46,574 nucleotides of DNA from Patiriisocius marinistellae (GCF_009014635.1 NZ_BKCF01000008.1:1-46574), one strand, 5' to 3'; shown: positions 1 to 9,463, numbered from the stretch's first letter. The notes: generated by a model from the letters alone, not told the origin. A program made the numbers and translations.

Positions 1-542
1 TAAAGTTTGCATCTGGAGTAAAAGTGATCACTCCTGCTGCATCAATCGTTACTGTTCCGTTGTCTACTGCAATGGTTTGCGCAGTTCCAGGTGTTAACGC
101 TGTTCCGTTGATAGACTCAATTGTTAACGTATCACCGTCTAAATCTGTATCTAGATCTAAAGGAGTTAATACGACTGAATCATCTTCATCTACGGTATAA
201 TCATCATCTACGGCTACCGGAGCATCGTTGATTTCTTTTACTGAGATGGTTTCATTGGCTGTCGCTGTACCACAATCTGAATCAGTTATTACGTAAGGAA
301 TCACAACATCTCCATTAAAGTTTGCATCTGGAGTAAAAGTGATCACTCCTGCTGCATCAATGGTTACTATTCCATTATCTACTGCAATGGTTTGCGCAGT
401 TCCAGGGGTTAACGCTGTTCCGTTGATAGATTCAATCGTTAAGGTATCACCGTCAGGATCTGAATCTAAATTAAGTGGCGTAAGTACCACTGAGTCATCT
501 TCATCAACGTCATAATCATCATTAACCGCAATTGGCAAGCCT
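1..542 (-). repeat. 315-bp repeats (105 residues) at the window edge, inside the adhesin gene
   Basis: Bases 1 to about 227 repeat as 316 to about 542, an exact 315-bp phase (the string TAAAGTTTGCATCTGGAG starts at 1 and 316). About 1.7 units are visible and the array clearly continues beyond base 1. Each unit encodes a cadherin-like or Ig-like domain with the landmarks APVAVDD, TVDEDDSVVLTPLDLD, ESINGTALTPG and VITFTPDANFNGD. The acidic residues suggest calcium binding, as known for related domains. Total copy number cannot be told from here. Confidence 0.92.
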
Positions 543-3500
543 TTAATTGTCACTGAAGCAATAGAACTATTTGGACATGCTCCTGTCGTTGTATAGGTTA
601 TTGAATAGGTTCCAGGTGTTGAAGCACTCACATCAATTGCTCCTGTTGAAGAAGTAATTGATAAGCCTGCACCACTTGTAAATGTTCCACCGGCTAATCC
701 AGTGATGGTTGGCGTTGGATCTGAATCGTCTGTACAATACGCTGCAGCATCATAACTGAAACTTGCATCGTCTAGGGCATTAATTGTAACTGAAGCAATA
801 GAACTATTTGGACATGTTCCTGTCGTTGTATAGGTTATTGAATAGGTTCCAGGTGTTGAAGCGCTCACATCAATTGCTCCTGTTGAAGAAGTGATTGATA
901 AGCCTGCACCACTTGTAAATGTTCCACCTGCTAATCCTGTAATCGTTGGCGTTGGATCTGAATCGTCTACACAATACGCTGCAGCATCATAACTGAAACT
1001 TGCATCGTCTAAGGCATTAATTGTTATTGAAGCAGTCGAACTATTTGGACATGTTCCTGCCGTTGTATAGATTACCGAATAGGTCCCAGGTGTTGAAGCG
1101 CTCACATCAATTGCTCCTGTTGTAGCATTAATAGATAGTCCCGTAGTACTTGAAAAAGTTCCACCTTCAACTCCTGTTATTGTTGGTGTTGGATCTGTTG
1201 CATCTTCACAATACGCTGCAGCATCATAACTGAAACTTGCATCGTCTAGGGCATTAATTGTTATTGAAGCAGTCGAACTATTTGGACATGTCCCTATCGT
1301 TGTATAGGTTACTGCATAGGTTCCAGGTGTTGAAGCACTCACATCAATTGCTCCTGTTGAAGAAGTAATTGATAAGCCTGCACCACTTGTAAATGTTCCA
1401 CCTGCCAATCCAGTGATGGTTGGAGTTGGATCTGAATCGTCTACACAATACGCTGCAGCATCATAACTGAAACTTGCATCGTCTAAGGCATTAATTGTTA
1501 CAGAAACATTTGAACTAGCTGGACAAACTCCTGAGGTTGTATACGTAACTGAATATGTGTTTGGAGTTGATGCACTCACATCTATCTGACCGGTCGATGC
1601 ATTTATGGTTAATCCTGCCGGTGCACTACTAAAAGTACCTCCTGCATCTCCAATAATTGTAGGAGTAGGGTCTGAAGCATCTACACAATAAGCAGCTGCA
1701 TCATAATTAAAACCTGCATCTTCAACATTAACAGTTAAGGTAGCTTCCGCTTCAGCTCCACAAATATTAGCTTCATTCGTAAATAAGACTTTGTAAATAT
1801 TACCGTCCATTGCCTCGGTCACTCCTGTTAACACAAGAGAAACTGTTGCACCACTCGCTACTGTTCCTGTTTCAGAAGCTAAATCTGAAAAATTTATCCC
1901 ATCTGTGCTAACCGACCATTGGTATGTTACATTTGTACTTGCTGTAGCAACTGGAGTGTTTGTTGCGACTGGAGTGGCATTAGCTACTGCATCAAATTGT
2001 GCTATTTCCGTTTCACATATATCTTCATCTTCAGGTGTCGTTGCAATCACGACATTCATTCCTTCTTCAAATGTATTTAACCCTGCACCTGTAGCCGTTG
2101 GCGCTACATATGATGCTGCTACTACTGTACCATCAACAGGATCTACTGCTGGAGTTCCATTTCCGAAGAAACCATTATTATCAAAATCTGTATCACTATT
2201 ATTATAGGCCTCGTCTGCATCATTACAACCATCTCCATCACTATCTTCATCAAAGATATTTGGTATACCATCCATATCAATATCACAGGCTAAATCTGGA
2301 TTCGTAAGGAATGGCACTAATTCACTTTCTAAAATTCCTTGATTACCACCCCAAAATTCTGCTCGAATATCAATGAAATCTAAATTTGAAATAACAGCCT
2401 CAAATGCTGTTTGTGACACACCAAAATTAGCAGCGGTCAATTGATAACTAACTGGAAAATCTCCAATCGCCTCAGTTGTTAAAAAAGGATCTTGATTCAC
2501 ATCTGAAATTAAGGTAGTTCCTCCAGAGACAAGACGAATGTCGTTATTAATAGCCTGCAAATTATTAAACCAAGATTGCCCTTGATCTTCAATATAAATT
2601 CGAAAATTTAAAAAATTACCATCTACACTAGAATAATCATCACCATTTAAATTTAATCTATACCAAGTCAATCCTAAATCTTGATCTAAATATCTTAATC
2701 CTGGCTCGTCACTCCCAGGGCCAGCATCTTGAACCAAAGGTGTTCCTGAAGCACCGCCACCAACAACAGTTAAATTACCCGAACTAAGAGAATTAATTAT
2801 GATATCTGACGAAAGAGATATATTTGGACATTCTACTGTATCTAGAATCCCATCATTATCATCATCAAGGTCACAACCATCCGGCACTAAATCGTTATCA
2901 TTATCTGCAGTATCATCAAATCCAGGGCAAACATCAGCCGTATCTGGAACTCCATCACCATCACTATCAGTAATATTTTCGATTGAATTTAAAGTAACTG
3001 ACAACTGTACCGTTTCAATTTCATCAATTGTTGTATTATTACCTCCACCAGCATTATTACCTGGAAAGAAAGTAAAATCTAAATCTGTAGCTGTTGCAGT
3101 AAAAACTATTTTATCTGTCTGCCATGTATTTTGACCACTAATAGCAATACTGGTAATAGCTTGCCCCTCTACAAGGTATCTATACGAATCATTAAAATTA
3201 GCAGCGTAAGCTATATTATTTCCATTAAAAACCGCTCCATTTCCATTCCCCAAAGCCGTTAAAGTATATACCGTTATCTCATAAGTATCACCTACAATAA
3301 GCTCTTCCATAGTTGTACGGACAGTTTCTTCTCCTGCTAAATCCCCTAAATCTCTTAAAGACAACCATGTTTCATGCCCATTAGGAGGGAGAGGCAAAGG
3401 ACCACTTAGCCAAGTATCACCACCACCACCACCCGCAGCAGCGGTAGAACAATTATTTCTATCCGAAACATCTGGAGAACCACCAGCATCCACCCACCCT

Positions 3501-3637
3501 GGAGGCGCACAGTTACCACAAATTCCACGTCCATTTGTTGCAGAAATAGTTTGTGAATATGATGAAATACTGAATAAAAAAATTAGAAACAGCGACAAGC
3601 AAATATTTCTATTAAGTAATTGAGTAAAATTTTTCAT
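1..3637 (-). CDS. Giant secreted repeat adhesin, 5' part (C-terminus beyond the window)
   Basis: Open reading frame of about 1,212 codons with no stop down to base 1; it starts at the ATG at 3637-3635. Residues 1-29 form a signal peptide ending near SYSQT. A unique domain follows, with the motifs GWV, GSPDVSD and a glycine run. Thrombospondin type-3-like calcium-binding repeats lie at about residues 232-275 (DSDGDGVPD, DNDNDLVPDGCDLDDDNDG), then a second unique domain, more such repeats near 450-480 (DIDMDGIPN, DEDSDGDG) and an Ig-like region. Five tandem 79-residue beta-domain repeats fill about 637-1031, followed by 105-residue cadherin-like repeats (VDEDDSVVLTPLD) running off the window. 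This architecture is typical of flavobacterial cell-surface adhesins exported by the type IX secretion system. The sorting domain that would prove this is not in view. Surface export is inferred; binding target unknown. Confidence 0.9.
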   Translation of the reverse strand, partial: MKNFTQLLNRNICLSLFLIFLFSISSYSQTISATNGRGICGNCAPPGWVDAGGSPDVSDRNNCSTAAAGGGGGDTWLSGPLPLPPNGHETWLSLRDLGDLAGEETVRTTMEELIVGDTYEITVYTLTALGNGNGAVFNGNNIAYAANFNDSYRYLVEGQAITSIAISGQNTWQTDKIVFTATATDLDFTFFPGNNAGGGNNTTIDEIETVQLSVTLNSIENITDSDGDGVPDTADVCPGFDDTADNDNDLVPDGCDLDDDNDGILDTVECPNISLSSDIIINSLSSGNLTVVGGGASGTPLVQDAGPGSDEPGLRYLDQDLGLTWYRLNLNGDDYSSVDGNFLNFRIYIEDQGQSWFNNLQAINNDIRLVSGGTTLISDVNQDPFLTTEAIGDFPVSYQLTAANFGVSQTAFEAVISNLDFIDIRAEFWGGNQGILESELVPFLTNPDLACDIDMDGIPNIFDEDSDGDGCNDADEAYNNSDTDFDNNGFFGNGTPAVDPVDGTVVAASYVAPTATGAGLNTFEEGMNVVIATTPEDEDICETEIAQFDAVANATPVATNTPVATASTNVTYQWSVSTDGINFSDLASETGTVASGATVSLVLTGVTEAMDGNIYKVLFTNEANICGAEAEATLTVNVEDAGFNYDAAAYCVDASDPTPTIIGDAGGTFSSAPAGLTINASTGQIDVSASTPNTYSVTYTTSGVCPASSNVSVTINALDDASFSYDAAAYCVDDSDPTPTITGLAGGTFTSGAGLSITSSTGAIDVSASTPGTYAVTYTTIGTCPNSSTASITINALDDASFSYDAAAYCEDATDPTPTITGVEGGTFSSTTGLSINATTGAIDVSASTPGTYSVIYTTAGTCPNSSTASITINALDDASFSYDAAAYCVDDSDPTPTITGLAGGTFTSGAGLSITSSTGAIDVSASTPGTYSITYTTTGTCPNSSIASVTINALDDASFSYDAAAYCTDDSDPTPTITGLAGGTFTSGAGLSITSSTGAIDVSASTPGTYSITYTTTGACPNSSIASVTIKGLPIAVNDDYDVDEDDSVVLTPLNLDSDPDGDTLTIESINGTALTPGTAQTIAVDNGIVTIDAAGVITFTPDANFNGDVVIPYVITDSDCGTATANETISVKEINDAPVAVDDDYTVDEDDSVVLTPLDLDTDLDGDTLTIESINGTALTPGTAQTIAVDNGTVTIDAAGVITFTPDANF
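543..1727 (-). repeat. Five tandem 237-bp repeats (79 residues each) inside the adhesin gene
   Basis: The unit begins with the plus-strand string TTAATTGT (or a near variant) at 543, 780, 1017, 1254 and 1491, and the next block starts with the same phase at 1728. The spacing is exactly 237 bp each time, so every unit is 79 codons. The four copies between 543 and 1490 are nearly identical at the DNA level. The copy at 1491-1727, nearest the protein N-terminus, is clearly more diverged. Each unit encodes a beta-rich domain with the landmarks ALDDASFSYDAAAYC, DPTPTI, GGTF and STPGTY, a type common in flavobacterial adhesins. The pattern suggests recent in-frame expansion from an older first copy. 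Confidence 0.95.
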
Positions 3638-4270
3638 AAGTAGGAAATATCAAATGATATAAATTCTTTAAAAATTAACTTAACAATCAATTGGTCTTAA
3701 AAAATGACATTCAATTGGATAGTAAATCAAGATGCGAATATAGTTATTAACAATATCAACACTATTATATACGACAAAACTAGACATATAGTTTCGTTTA
3801 AATACATTTTTAATCGTTTATTTACGTAAGGTTTTACTTACTTAACCTAAAAACAACCACTAAACAGTGTTAAACTACACTTAAACCTCTAAATATTTCT
3901 TAAAAAAACAATAGAAAATTATCAGTAAATAAGAACTAAAAAAGGGATAAAATTGTTTAAAAGATTAAGAAAAAATTAAAGAAAAATACAAATCACTCTT
4001 AAAAAAGGGGTAAAATCTATTTAAAGCGATTTAAGAGACTTTTAAAATTTATGTATACACACATATTTAAGCTTCTCAAAAACGCATAAAAATAGCTACA
4101 AATAGATGTTCTGAAATAGTATTTTTATATGTTATTTGGAATTTAGATAGACAAAAACTATTAAATTACTATTTAATGTAAGTTTTCACAAGACAAGCTC
4201 ACAAAGTGTTTTAGATTTGAAAAAATTAATAATGAGGTAAGCCTATGAGCAAATCTACTCTGTAGAAAAT
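3638..4270. other. AT-rich gap upstream of the adhesin gene, no gene seen
   Basis: About 630 bp with no convincing open reading frame on either strand. It should hold the adhesin promoter. A minus-strand match to the Bacteroidota -7 element, TAGTTTTG, lies at 3782-3775, but I see no good -33 element at the usual distance, so it is only a candidate. A pair of spaced direct repeats sits at 3938-4025 (separate entry). The rest is A- and T-runs. Confidence 0.5.
3938..4025. repeat. Two imperfect direct repeats 63 bp apart upstream of the adhesin gene
   Basis: The string AAAAAAGGGATAAAAT at 3938-3953 recurs as AAAAAAGGGGTAAAAT at 4001-4016, and both continue into similar T-rich then A-rich sequence. 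The offset is 63 bp, close to six helical turns, so the two boxes would lie on the same face of the DNA. They lie 300-390 bp before the adhesin start codon. A role as a regulator-binding pair is inference; in sequence this AT-rich, chance similarity is possible. Confidence 0.4.
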
Positions 4271-4300
4271 AAAAAACCGAATCTTTCGATTCGGTTTTTT
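4271..4300 (-). terminator. Intrinsic terminator of the tRNA operon
   Basis: Perfect 7-bp stem (CCGAATC at 4277-4283 with GATTCGG at 4288-4294) and a 4-nt loop, flanked by an A-run on one side and a T-run on the other. On the minus strand the hairpin is followed by a U-run, right after the tRNA-Leu gene. The symmetry means it could also work on the plus strand. Confidence 0.85.
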
Positions 4301-4304
4301 AAAG

Positions 4305-4390
4305 TACTGAAGACGGGACTTGAACCCGTACGGACATTACTGCCCACTGGATTTTAAGTCCAGCGTGTCTACCAATTCCACCACTTCAGC
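4305..4390 (-). tRNA. tRNA-Leu (anticodon UAA)
   Basis: On the minus strand the sequence begins GCTGAAG at 4390. The acceptor stem pairs with CTTCAGT ending at 4306 (closing G-U pair), and the discriminator base A is at 4305. The D-arm is GGTAGACACGC-like, the anticodon loop ACTTAAAAT gives anticodon TAA, a long variable arm is present as expected for leucine, and the T-loop is GGTTCAAGTCC. CCA is not encoded. It is the second gene of a two-tRNA transcript, 39 nt after tRNA-Gly. Confidence 0.95.
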
Positions 4391-4429
4391 GATTAAATAG
4401 CTACAAAAATGTAACTAGGTAGATACTTG

Positions 4430-4502
4430 AGCGAAAAACGGGATTTGAACCCGCGACCTCCACCTTGGCAAGGTGGCGCTCTACCAGCTGAGCTATTTTC
4501 GC
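4430..4502 (-). tRNA. tRNA-Gly (anticodon GCC)
   Basis: A 73-nt tRNA on the minus strand starting GCGAAAA at 4502, paired with TTTTCGC ending at 4431, discriminator T at 4430. The D-arm is AGCTCAGCTGGTAGAGC, the anticodon loop CTTGCCAAG reads GCC, and the T-arm is CGGGTTTGAACCC-like. CCA is not encoded. It is the first gene of the tRNA operon, about 50 nt from the likely transcription start. Confidence 0.96.
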
Positions 4503-4560
4503 AAATTATACCAATTTAATGGTAAGTATTTAAGAACGTACTTCGCTGTTAAAGCGGTTG

Positions 4561-4590
4561 CAAATTTAAAATAATTAGTTTAAACTCAAA
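4561..4590 (-). promoter_or_regulatory. Bacteroidota-type promoter of the tRNA operon
   Basis: On the minus strand TTTG (4590-4587), an 18-nt spacer and TAAATTTG (4568-4561) match the Bacteroidota housekeeping sigma-factor consensus TTTG-N19-TAnnTTTG. The expected start site is near 4554, about 50 nt before tRNA-Gly. Confidence 0.7.
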
Positions 4591-4950
4591 CCCTTTTTTA
4601 ACTTAAAATAATATTTTTTTTTAATTAAAACACAACACTTTAAATATTAACTCATTATGAAATAAAAACGTTCACAGTAAAAATTTATAAAAATTAAAAC
4701 TCCAATTTTAAATTTACTGTTCATTGGTTTTACAAAAAATGATTGAAATCAAGGGTTGACAACATGAAAAATTATTTTTTTTTAAATAACATTTAATAAA
4801 AAATGGATGTTAGGACATTAACATCAAATTAAAAAAATTAACATAATCCAAATTAAAATTAACACTTTAACGGATTTATTTGTTTTTAAACGTATTTTAT
4901 TCATATATTTACAATCTCCTCGCAAATAGTTTTAATTAAACTTTAAAGTT
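4591..4950. other. AT-rich gap between the tRNA operon and the C1q-like gene
   Basis: No gene seen. It holds the tRNA promoter at its left edge and, on the plus strand, a weaker promoter candidate for the following gene: TTTG at 4879-4882 and TATATTTA at 4904-4911 with a 21-nt spacer, which departs from consensus in the last base and in spacing. The middle is A- and T-runs without clear structure. Confidence 0.45.
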
Positions 4951-5610
4951 ATGAGATACATATTTATTTTTTTAGCCCTTAGCAGTACATTATATTCTCA
5001 AGTAGGAATAAACACAAGTAATCCACTTGCAACGTTAGACGTCAATGGAAGTTTAATGGTAAGATCTATACCTCTCGAAAACGACGCATCAAATGCAAAG
5101 AATTCAATTTTAATCACAAATAATAATGAAATAAAACAAATCCCATTATTAGAAATTTATAAAGAAGAATTTAAAACAGCAGTTAAAGGTAGTTTTGATA
5201 GCGCTTCTGCAATTAGTATTTCTTTATTAGGTGGATCAGGCATTGTACCTTTTGATAATGAAGATTTTGACATTAATGATGAGTTTGATACAACTACGCA
5301 TAAATTTACAGCTAAACAAGATGGAATTTATAGAATTTATGTTCAGGTTAAACAAAACAATCTACATATATCAACTAACTATGGAGTAAGAATCCTAAAG
5401 AATAACACTGTGATTCAAAAAAACTCATTTGCTAATTTAAGCGTAGCCTTAGTAAACATAACAACGCCTGTAAGAACTGTACAAACTCTTGTAGAATTAA
5501 ATGAAAATGATGAAATTAAGTTTGAAATTGAAAGTAGTTTAGTGAGTGTAGCTACAAATCTTGTAGGATCATCTGCTAATAGCTTCTTTACAATAGAGAG
5601 AATTCGTTAA
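4951..5610 (+). CDS. Secreted protein with a C1q-like domain
   Basis: 219 residues. Residues 1-16 are a short signal peptide ending in LYSQ, followed by the VGINTSNPLATLDVNG segment often found at the start of exported Bacteroidota proteins that resemble tail-fibre or adhesin pieces. From about residue 70 to the end the pattern is that of a C1q/TNF-like jelly roll: FDTTTHKFTAKQDGIYRIYVQV, then RILKNNTVI, then the closing SSANSFFTIERIR. C1q-like domains usually form trimers and bind ligands; the ligand here is unknown. It stands alone, converging on mutS with a 12-bp gap and no hairpin between them. The function is inferred from fold pattern only. Confidence 0.75.
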   Translation: MRYIFIFLALSSTLYSQVGINTSNPLATLDVNGSLMVRSIPLENDASNAKNSILITNNNEIKQIPLLEIYKEEFKTAVKGSFDSASAISISLLGGSGIVPFDNEDFDINDEFDTTTHKFTAKQDGIYRIYVQVKQNNLHISTNYGVRILKNNTVIQKNSFANLSVALVNITTPVRTVQTLVELNENDEIKFEIESSLVSVATNLVGSSANSFFTIERIR

Positions 5611-5622
5611 TTAAAATTAGTA

Positions 5623-8265
5623 TTACTTACTTTTTTTAATTTTTGCACTTCTTAACAACATACGTTTCATTTCGTTTAATTTCATTAGCGCTTCAACAGG
5701 AGTTAATGTGTCAATATCCACCTCTAAGATTTCTTCACGTAGCTCCTCTAGCAATGGATCATCAAGATTAAAAAAGCTTAGTTGCATTTCTTCTTCGGAA
5801 ATTTGCTTCATCTTGTCACTTAATTCTTCGGAAGAATGACTTTTTTCAAGCCGCTTCAAAATTTTATTGGCTCTATTTAAAACGGCTTGCGGCATTCCAG
5901 CCATTTTTGCAACGTGAATTCCAAACGAATGATGTGAGCCCCCCGGAACTAATTTCCGAAGAAATAATACATCATCTTTCAACTCTTTTACTGAAACATT
6001 ATAGTTTTTAATCCTGTTAAACGTTTCGGTCATCTCATTAATTTCATGATAGTGCGTTGCAAATAATGTTTTTGCATGACTGGGATGTTCATGTAAATAT
6101 TCACTAATAGCCCAAGCAATGGATATACCATCATAAGTGCTGGTTCCTCTACCTATTTCATCTAGAAGCACAAGGCTACGCTCACTAATATTATTTAAAA
6201 TACTCGCCGTTTCATTCATCTCTACCATGAATGTAGATTCGCCCATAGATATATTATCGCTTGCTCCCACTCTAGTAAAAATCTTATCTACTACACCTAA
6301 TCGTACCTCGCCAGCAGGGACAAAACTCCCCATTTGAGCAAGCAACACTATTAGTGCTGTTTGACGTAAAATAGCGCTTTTACCACTCATATTAGGCCCG
6401 GTAATCATAATGATTTGCTGACGCTCTCTATCAAGAAAAACATCGTTAGCAATAAATGGGGCATCTGGCGGTAACTGTTTTTCTATTACAGGATGACGGC
6501 CATCCTTTATATGCAGATCTGTAGTTTCGTCAAAAACTGGTCGTACATATTTAGCTGTTTTTGCATGAGAAGCAAATGAACACAAACAATCAACCTCAGC
6601 AATTAAAGACGCATTTTGTTGAACCGGTGCTATAAATTGAAGCATCCACTTAACTAATTTTACAAAAATTCCTTGTTCTAAAACTCCTATCTTTTCCTCA
6701 GCACCTAGAATTTTTGATTCATATTCTTTTAGCTCTTCAGTTATATATCGCTCTGCATTTACTAGTGTTTGTTTGCGTATCCACTCCTCTGGAACTTTAT
6801 CTTTATGGGTATTTCTCACTTCTATGTAATACCCAAACACATTGTTACTAGCAATTTTTAATGATGAAATTCCCGTACGCTCAGTCTCTCTTGCAAGCAT
6901 TTTATCTAGATATTCTTTTCCTCCAGTTGCAATGGCACGCAACTCATCAAGCTCAACGTGAAAACCAGAAGCAATAGCGTTTCCTTTTAAAATGTTGACA
7001 GGCGCTTCTTCATTTAAAGTTTCCTTTATTTTATCACGTAACAATTGACATTCATGTAATTGCTCACCTATTATTTTGAGTGATTCATTATCTGAATTTA
7101 TCGAAGCAATTTTTACAGGACTAACAGCTTCTAAAGAATTTTTTAACTGTATAACTTCTCTCGGGCTAATCTTTCCTGTTGCTACTTTTGAAATTAGCCT
7201 TTCTAAATCACCTATCCTTTTTATATGCGACTGTACATTAGTAAGCACCTTTTCGTTTTCGAGCAAATAACTTACCACCTCATGACGGCGATTAATTTTT
7301 TCTAAATCTTTTAACGGCAATGCCATCCATCTTTTCAATTTACGACCACCCATTGGCGAAATCGTTTTATCAATCACATCAAGTAATGTAACAGCATTTT
7401 GTTGATTTGAATGATACAGTTCAAGATTACGAATGGTAAATCTATCCATCCACACATACGCATCTTCGGCAATGCGAGACACTCGTGTAATGTGTTCTAA
7501 TTTATTGTGCTGTGTTTCTCCTAAATAATGAAGCGCAGCACCACTGGCAATAATTCCATTTTCTAAATGGTCGATTCCAAAACCTTTTAAATTTTTTGTG
7601 CCAAAATGTTTCTGCAATGTCTCTTTTGAGTAATCCATTTGAAATACCCAATCCTCCAAATGAAAAACATGAAAGTTATCTCCAAAAGTTTCAGAAAACT
7701 GTTTCTTTTTTTGTTTACTGAAAAGCACTTCGCTAGGATTAAAGTTTTGCAACAATTTATCCACATACTCAGCATTCCCTTCTGAAGTAAGAAATTCACC
7801 TGTCGAAATATCTAAAAAAGAAACTCCTATTTTTCTAGAATCACCAGAACTTTTTGAGGCGCCAAAATGTATCGCGGCTAAAAAATTATTTGACTTTGAT
7901 TGTAAAATATCATCGTTCAAAGCAACACCTGGCGTTACCAACTCGGTCACACCTCGTTTAACAATATTTTTTGTAAGCTTTGGGTCTTCGAGTTGGTCAC
8001 AAATAGCAACCCTACATCCTGCCATTACTAACTTAGGCAAGTATGTATTTAAAGAATGATGTGGAAACCCAGCAAGCTCAACAGCATCGCCCCCATTATT
8101 TCTTGCAGTTAAAGTAATATTCAAAATACCCGCCGCCCTTACTGCATCTTCCCCAAAAGTTTCATAAAAATCCCCTACTCTAAACAATAATAATGCATCA
8201 GGATATTTCGCCTTGATGGTATTGTATTGTTTCATTAAAGGGGTCACTTTTTTGGGCTTGCTCAT
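5623..8265 (-). CDS. mutS: DNA mismatch repair ATPase MutS
   Basis: 880 residues, a normal length for MutS. It recognises base mismatches and small loops and starts repair with MutL in the cytoplasm. The N-terminal mismatch-binding domain carries the Phe-X-Glu region in [15 protein letters not shown]. The P-loop GPNMSGKS lies near residue 622, and the Walker B and signature region [14 protein letters not shown] near 700. The C-terminus is the usual helix-turn-helix dimer region. It is the last gene after metF on the same strand, 207 bp downstream, and a long hairpin sits directly before its start codon (separate entry). It holds two exact copies of the CTTCGGAAA motif, at 5793 and 5953. Whether it shares the SAM-controlled transcript or has its own promoter is open. 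Confidence 0.98.
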   Translation of the reverse strand: MSKPKKVTPLMKQYNTIKAKYPDALLLFRVGDFYETFGEDAVRAAGILNITLTARNNGGDAVELAGFPHHSLNTYLPKLVMAGCRVAICDQLEDPKLTKNIVKRGVTELVTPGVALNDDILQSKSNNFLAAIHFGASKSSGDSRKIGVSFLDISTGEFLTSEGNAEYVDKLLQNFNPSEVLFSKQKKKQFSETFGDNFHVFHLEDWVFQMDYSKETLQKHFGTKNLKGFGIDHLENGIIASGAALHYLGETQHNKLEHITRVSRIAEDAYVWMDRFTIRNLELYHSNQQNAVTLLDVIDKTISPMGGRKLKRWMALPLKDLEKINRRHEVVSYLLENEKVLTNVQSHIKRIGDLERLISKVATGKISPREVIQLKNSLEAVSPVKIASINSDNESLKIIGEQLHECQLLRDKIKETLNEEAPVNILKGNAIASGFHVELDELRAIATGGKEYLDKMLARETERTGISSLKIASNNVFGYYIEVRNTHKDKVPEEWIRKQTLVNAERYITEELKEYESKILGAEEKIGVLEQGIFVKLVKWMLQFIAPVQQNASLIAEVDCLCSFASHAKTAKYVRPVFDETTDLHIKDGRHPVIEKQLPPDAPFIANDVFLDRERQQIIMITGPNMSGKSAILRQTALIVLLAQMGSFVPAGEVRLGVVDKIFTRVGASDNISMGESTFMVEMNETASILNNISERSLVLLDEIGRGTSTYDGISIAWAISEYLHEHPSHAKTLFATHYHEINEMTETFNRIKNYNVSVKELKDDVLFLRKLVPGGSHHSFGIHVAKMAGMPQAVLNRANKILKRLEKSHSSEELSDKMKQISEEEMQLSFFNLDDPLLEELREEILEVDIDTLTPVEALMKLNEMKRMLLRSAKIKKSK

Positions 8266-8272
8266 CTTGTCT

Positions 8273-8324
8273 CTTCGGAAATTTTAAACATCTCAAAAAT
8301 ACCGAAATATTAAAATTTCCGAAG
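8273..8324 (-). repeat. 15-bp inverted repeat (long hairpin) just before mutS
   Basis: CTTCGGAAATTTTAA at 8273-8287 is perfectly complementary to the arm at 8310-8324, with a 22-nt loop. On the minus strand the hairpin ends 7 nt before the mutS ATG, so in a transcript reading through from metF it could block ribosome access or act as a weak processing or stop signal; no U-run follows. The loop contains TATTTTTG (8301-8294), a -7-like element without a clear -33. Each arm is a copy of the dispersed 9-mer. Confidence 0.8.
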
Positions 8325-8472
8325 AAATCATTACCCGTAGTTATGCACTTTTGAAAGCAGGATTGATCGATTTATCAACAAAAACCATTTGGAGTAAAAA
8401 CTGAAAGCTAAATAAAAGATAAAAAACATTCTAAATTTGAGCTTAAAAATGCTCAATAACACACAAAAAAAA

Positions 8473-9435
8473 CTAGAACAACTCCCCAGCAATGGATCTA
8501 ATATTATCACTCTTCCCCATTGAATAATAATGTAAAACAGGGACGCCAGCCTCAATAAGCTCTTTGCTTTGAGCAATGCTCCATTCAACACCTACTTGAC
8601 GGACGGCTTTATTATCATTACATTTTACAATTTCCATAATAAGGTCATCCGGTAACTCACAAGCAAAGCGATGCGGAATTAAATTAAGTTGTTTCTTAGT
8701 TGCAATTGGTTTTAACCCTGGAATAATAGGCACTGTAATTCCTTCTTTCCTACATTTATCGACAAATTTAAAGTACTTTTTATTATCATAAAAAAGCTGT
8801 GTCACTATGTAAGTAGCGCCACTTGCTATTTTCTTTTTTATAAAATGAATATCGCTATCAAGACTGGGAGCTTCAATATGCTTTTCAGGATAACCTGCAA
8901 CGCCAATGCAAAAATCTGTTTTTGATTGGTTTTGTATTTCTGCATCTAAATACTCACCATTATTGAGTGCTTGAATTTGACTCACTAACTCGCTGGCATA
9001 TGTATGTCCTTCCCCTTCGGGTGTAAAATACGTTTCGTTCCTAACGGCATCTCCTCGTAACGCCATCACATTATCAATCCCTAAAAAACCCAAGTCAATC
9101 AAAAAGTTTTCTGTATCCTCTTTAGTAAAACCACCGCATAATATATGCGGTATAGCATCTACTTGATATCTATTTTGAATCGCAGCGCAAATACCCACTG
9201 TTCCAGGACGCTTACGTACTATTTTCTTTTTTAACAATCCATTTTCTTGTTCTTGATATACATACTCTTCTCTGTGGTATGTTACGTCAATAAACGGCGG
9301 TTTAAATTCCATCAAGGGGTCAATATTGTCAAATATTTGTTGAATATTCTGCCCCTTTAAAGGAGGTAAAATCTCAAAACTAAACTGAGTTTTACCGTTG
9401 GCTTCTTTTATGTGTTCTGTTACTTTCATATTCAA
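8473..9435 (-). CDS. metF: Methylenetetrahydrofolate reductase
   Basis: 320 residues, slightly longer than the E. coli enzyme. It reduces 5,10-methylene-THF to 5-methyl-THF using FAD and NAD(P)H, supplying the methyl group for methionine synthase. Family landmarks are FSFEILPPLKG near residue 20, PPFIDVTYH near 48, GDAVR near 128 and YIVTQLFYD near 203, all in the TIM-barrel flavin site. The gene follows the second metH gene by 28 bp and is part of the methionine operon. The start MNMKVTEHI fits the family; the second Met is equally possible. No odd features apart from the 207-bp gap to mutS. Confidence 0.96.
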   Translation of the reverse strand: MNMKVTEHIKEANGKTQFSFEILPPLKGQNIQQIFDNIDPLMEFKPPFIDVTYHREEYVYQEQENGLLKKKIVRKRPGTVGICAAIQNRYQVDAIPHILCGGFTKEDTENFLIDLGFLGIDNVMALRGDAVRNETYFTPEGEGHTYASELVSQIQALNNGEYLDAEIQNQSKTDFCIGVAGYPEKHIEAPSLDSDIHFIKKKIASGATYIVTQLFYDNKKYFKFVDKCRKEGITVPIIPGLKPIATKKQLNLIPHRFACELPDDLIMEIVKCNDNKAVRQVGVEWSIAQSKELIEAGVPVLHYYSMGKSDNIRSIAGELF

Positions 9436-9463
9436 TTATGCTCTAAGGCATGGAGTTTTTTTT

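Noticed and set aside
543-1727. Regular repeat array that might suggest a CRISPR
   Set aside because: The 237-bp units are in frame, contiguous without spacers, and encode protein domains of the adhesin.
1905-3134. Plus-strand open frames within the adhesin gene
   Set aside because: They are antisense shadows of the repetitive minus-strand gene and have low-complexity Ser/Thr/Val or Tyr/His composition.
8331-8591. 86-codon minus-strand open frame overlapping the end of metF
   Set aside because: It overlaps metF in another frame, is rich in Phe, Leu and Ser as expected for out-of-frame AT-rich DNA, and shows no family pattern.
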